Notes under the pieces: generated by a model
What the model was told of the DNA's origin: nothing
Databases searched by the model: none
What the model saw: the letters and a program-made list of their open reading frames with translations, nothing else
Assembly (NCBI GenBank): GCA_030267965.1
Contig: BRYA01000197.1
Coordinates: forward strand, 1 to 28,844
Length of the DNA: 28,844 bases
Reading direction: 5' to 3'
Source: Triparma columacea
Lineage: Eukaryota > Sar > Bolidophyceae > Parmales > Triparmaceae
Position numbers and translations under genes: made by a program
In this document: piece after piece, positions 27,816 to 28,844 of the stretch
Position numbering within the stretch: position 1 is the stretch's first letter
How the letters are laid out: each line of letters starts with the position of its first letter

Positions 27816-28844
27816 ATGGAACCATCTATATCGTCACTAGCCACCGTCTCTACTGACATCTCTAATCTAAACCATAATGATCCTCTAGTTCTACTCAATA
27901 ATGATTCCGCCACCCTAACACACTTCGGTGGAGCGGAGAACTTCCTCAATTTACTTGTTAAGGGTGAACAACTACGCTTTGGTGGCCAATACTTTGTAGG
28001 TGGACTTCTCGTGAGGTCAATTAAAATACTCGACACGTATCGTAAAGGCATAAAGGGTGTAATGGCCTTCGAAACAAGAAAGGGATCTGTTACTGAGAGA
28101 GACAGAGTATTGGAGGCTCGGGCGAAAAAAGTTTTGGAACAACTTGCGATACTTTGGGGGCAGAACAGTATGGATACGAGCCCGTTCTGTGAAATCAAGC
28201 CATCAGAATTGTATAGAAGGGTGGCGCCGAAAAGGAAAGTGTCCTCTAACAGTGTTCCCCCATCATTCATGAAAGGTGAGAATCATAGAGAATGTGGAAA
28301 TTGAAGACTACGACGATTAACCCTAACCCATCTCTCCTTCTTCCCTTAAGGTACATTCTTCAATGGTGACTTCACAGCCAAAGTTGATGACCACGTCCAG
28401 ACCTTTCTAGAGAAACAAAGAGCATCAACCACTAGGATGCGTTTTTATCGCAACCTCTACACAAACATGAAGAAGATATTTGGCAGACTCCCCAAGGTCC
28501 CAGATGAGCTTGCGGGTTACCCATTCGAACTGCGTTGGTTTCATAAACAGTTAAAGGACGAGAACTTGATAGCGGAGGTCCAGGATAAATTTGTTAGAGA
28601 TGGCGAGATACATGTCCAACGACACCTTCCAAGTCTTACAGATGGATTGGTTGACGATGGGGATGGTTCCTTTGAGGACGCTGGGGAAGCAAAGAATAAT
28701 TTATTCGCAGCCAACAAGAAGTTGTGGGGGCATCATTTGGGATGTATTGATAAAGACGTTGAGGATGATGCGCTTGGGCTAGTTGAGGCGGACGATATGG
28801 AGGAAGCAAACTTGGAGGAGGAGGGGGAGGAGGAGGAGGAGGGG
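27816..28844 (+). CDS. Hypothetical protein, two exons visible, 3' end beyond window
   Basis: Exon 1 runs from the ATG at 27816 to 28275; exon 2 runs from 28351 to the window end without a stop, so the gene is partial (318 codons visible). Phase 1 at the intron gives SFMKGTFFNGDF. The product is mostly hydrophilic and probably helical, with basic stretches (RRVAPKRKV near residue 140; RMRFYRNLYTNMKKIFGRL after the intron) and a poly-Glu end where the window stops. I recognise no domain. The frame upstream of the ATG is open back to an apparent acceptor at 27754, so an additional 5' exon is possible. No signal peptide or membrane span is seen. Function unknown. Confidence 0.75.
28276..28350 (+). 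other. Intron of the hypothetical gene at 27816 (75 nt)
   Basis: Donor GAAAG|GTGAGA at 28276, branch region GATTAACCCTAACCC, pyrimidine tract CTCTCCTTCTTCCCTT and AAG acceptor at 28350. Without splicing, exon 1 would reach a stop at 28304; with splicing, the frame stays open to the window end. Confidence 0.88.

Overview
This window is a eukaryotic nuclear chromosome end. It opens with 11 perfect CTAACC units (TTAGGG-type telomere, C-rich strand at the 5' end). The genes have short spliceosomal introns (GTGAG or GTAAGT donors, TAAC-like branch motifs, long C-rich tracts before AG), very long proteins and no operon features. Telomere type, compact spacing, C/G homopolymers and START-plus-multispan proteins suggest a microalga, perhaps a stramenopile of the Parmales/bolidophyte kind. 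That taxonomic guess is inference only.

Layout. (1) 1-417: telomere and a very short subtelomere with a 30-31 bp two-copy dyad repeat. (2) 418-6441 (-): an intronless 2007-aa protein with three START-like lipid-binding regions followed by two tandem copies of a multispanning membrane module whose motif order recalls XK-related scramblases. (3) 7009-8106 (-): a small WD40-like propeller protein. (4) 8626-24323 (-): one giant gene whose open frames splice into a single protein of about 4970 aa. It is a sacsin-like protein with three sacsin repeat regions and a C-terminal U-box; seven introns can be placed, one of them an 84-nt intron that is open in frame and easily missed. (5) 24324-24855: a 532-bp divergent intergenic region with a purine-rich tract. 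(6) 24856-27261 (+): an 801-aa armadillo-repeat protein with coiled coil and C-terminal RING, built from an exact-length 945-bp internal duplication. (7) 27816 to the window end (+): an unrecognised gene, cut by the window edge, with one clear intron and perhaps a 5'-UTR intron.

How the genes may work together (inference). The sacsin-U-box and ARM-RING genes are transcribed divergently from a shared region, and both look like ubiquitin ligases, one of them fused to an Hsp90-like chaperone scaffold; this could be a co-regulated protein-quality-control pair. The telomere-proximal START/membrane protein joins lipid-transfer-like domains to a scramblase-like membrane part in one chain, a combination worth testing. 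No mobile elements, rRNA, CRISPR or convincing tRNA genes were found.
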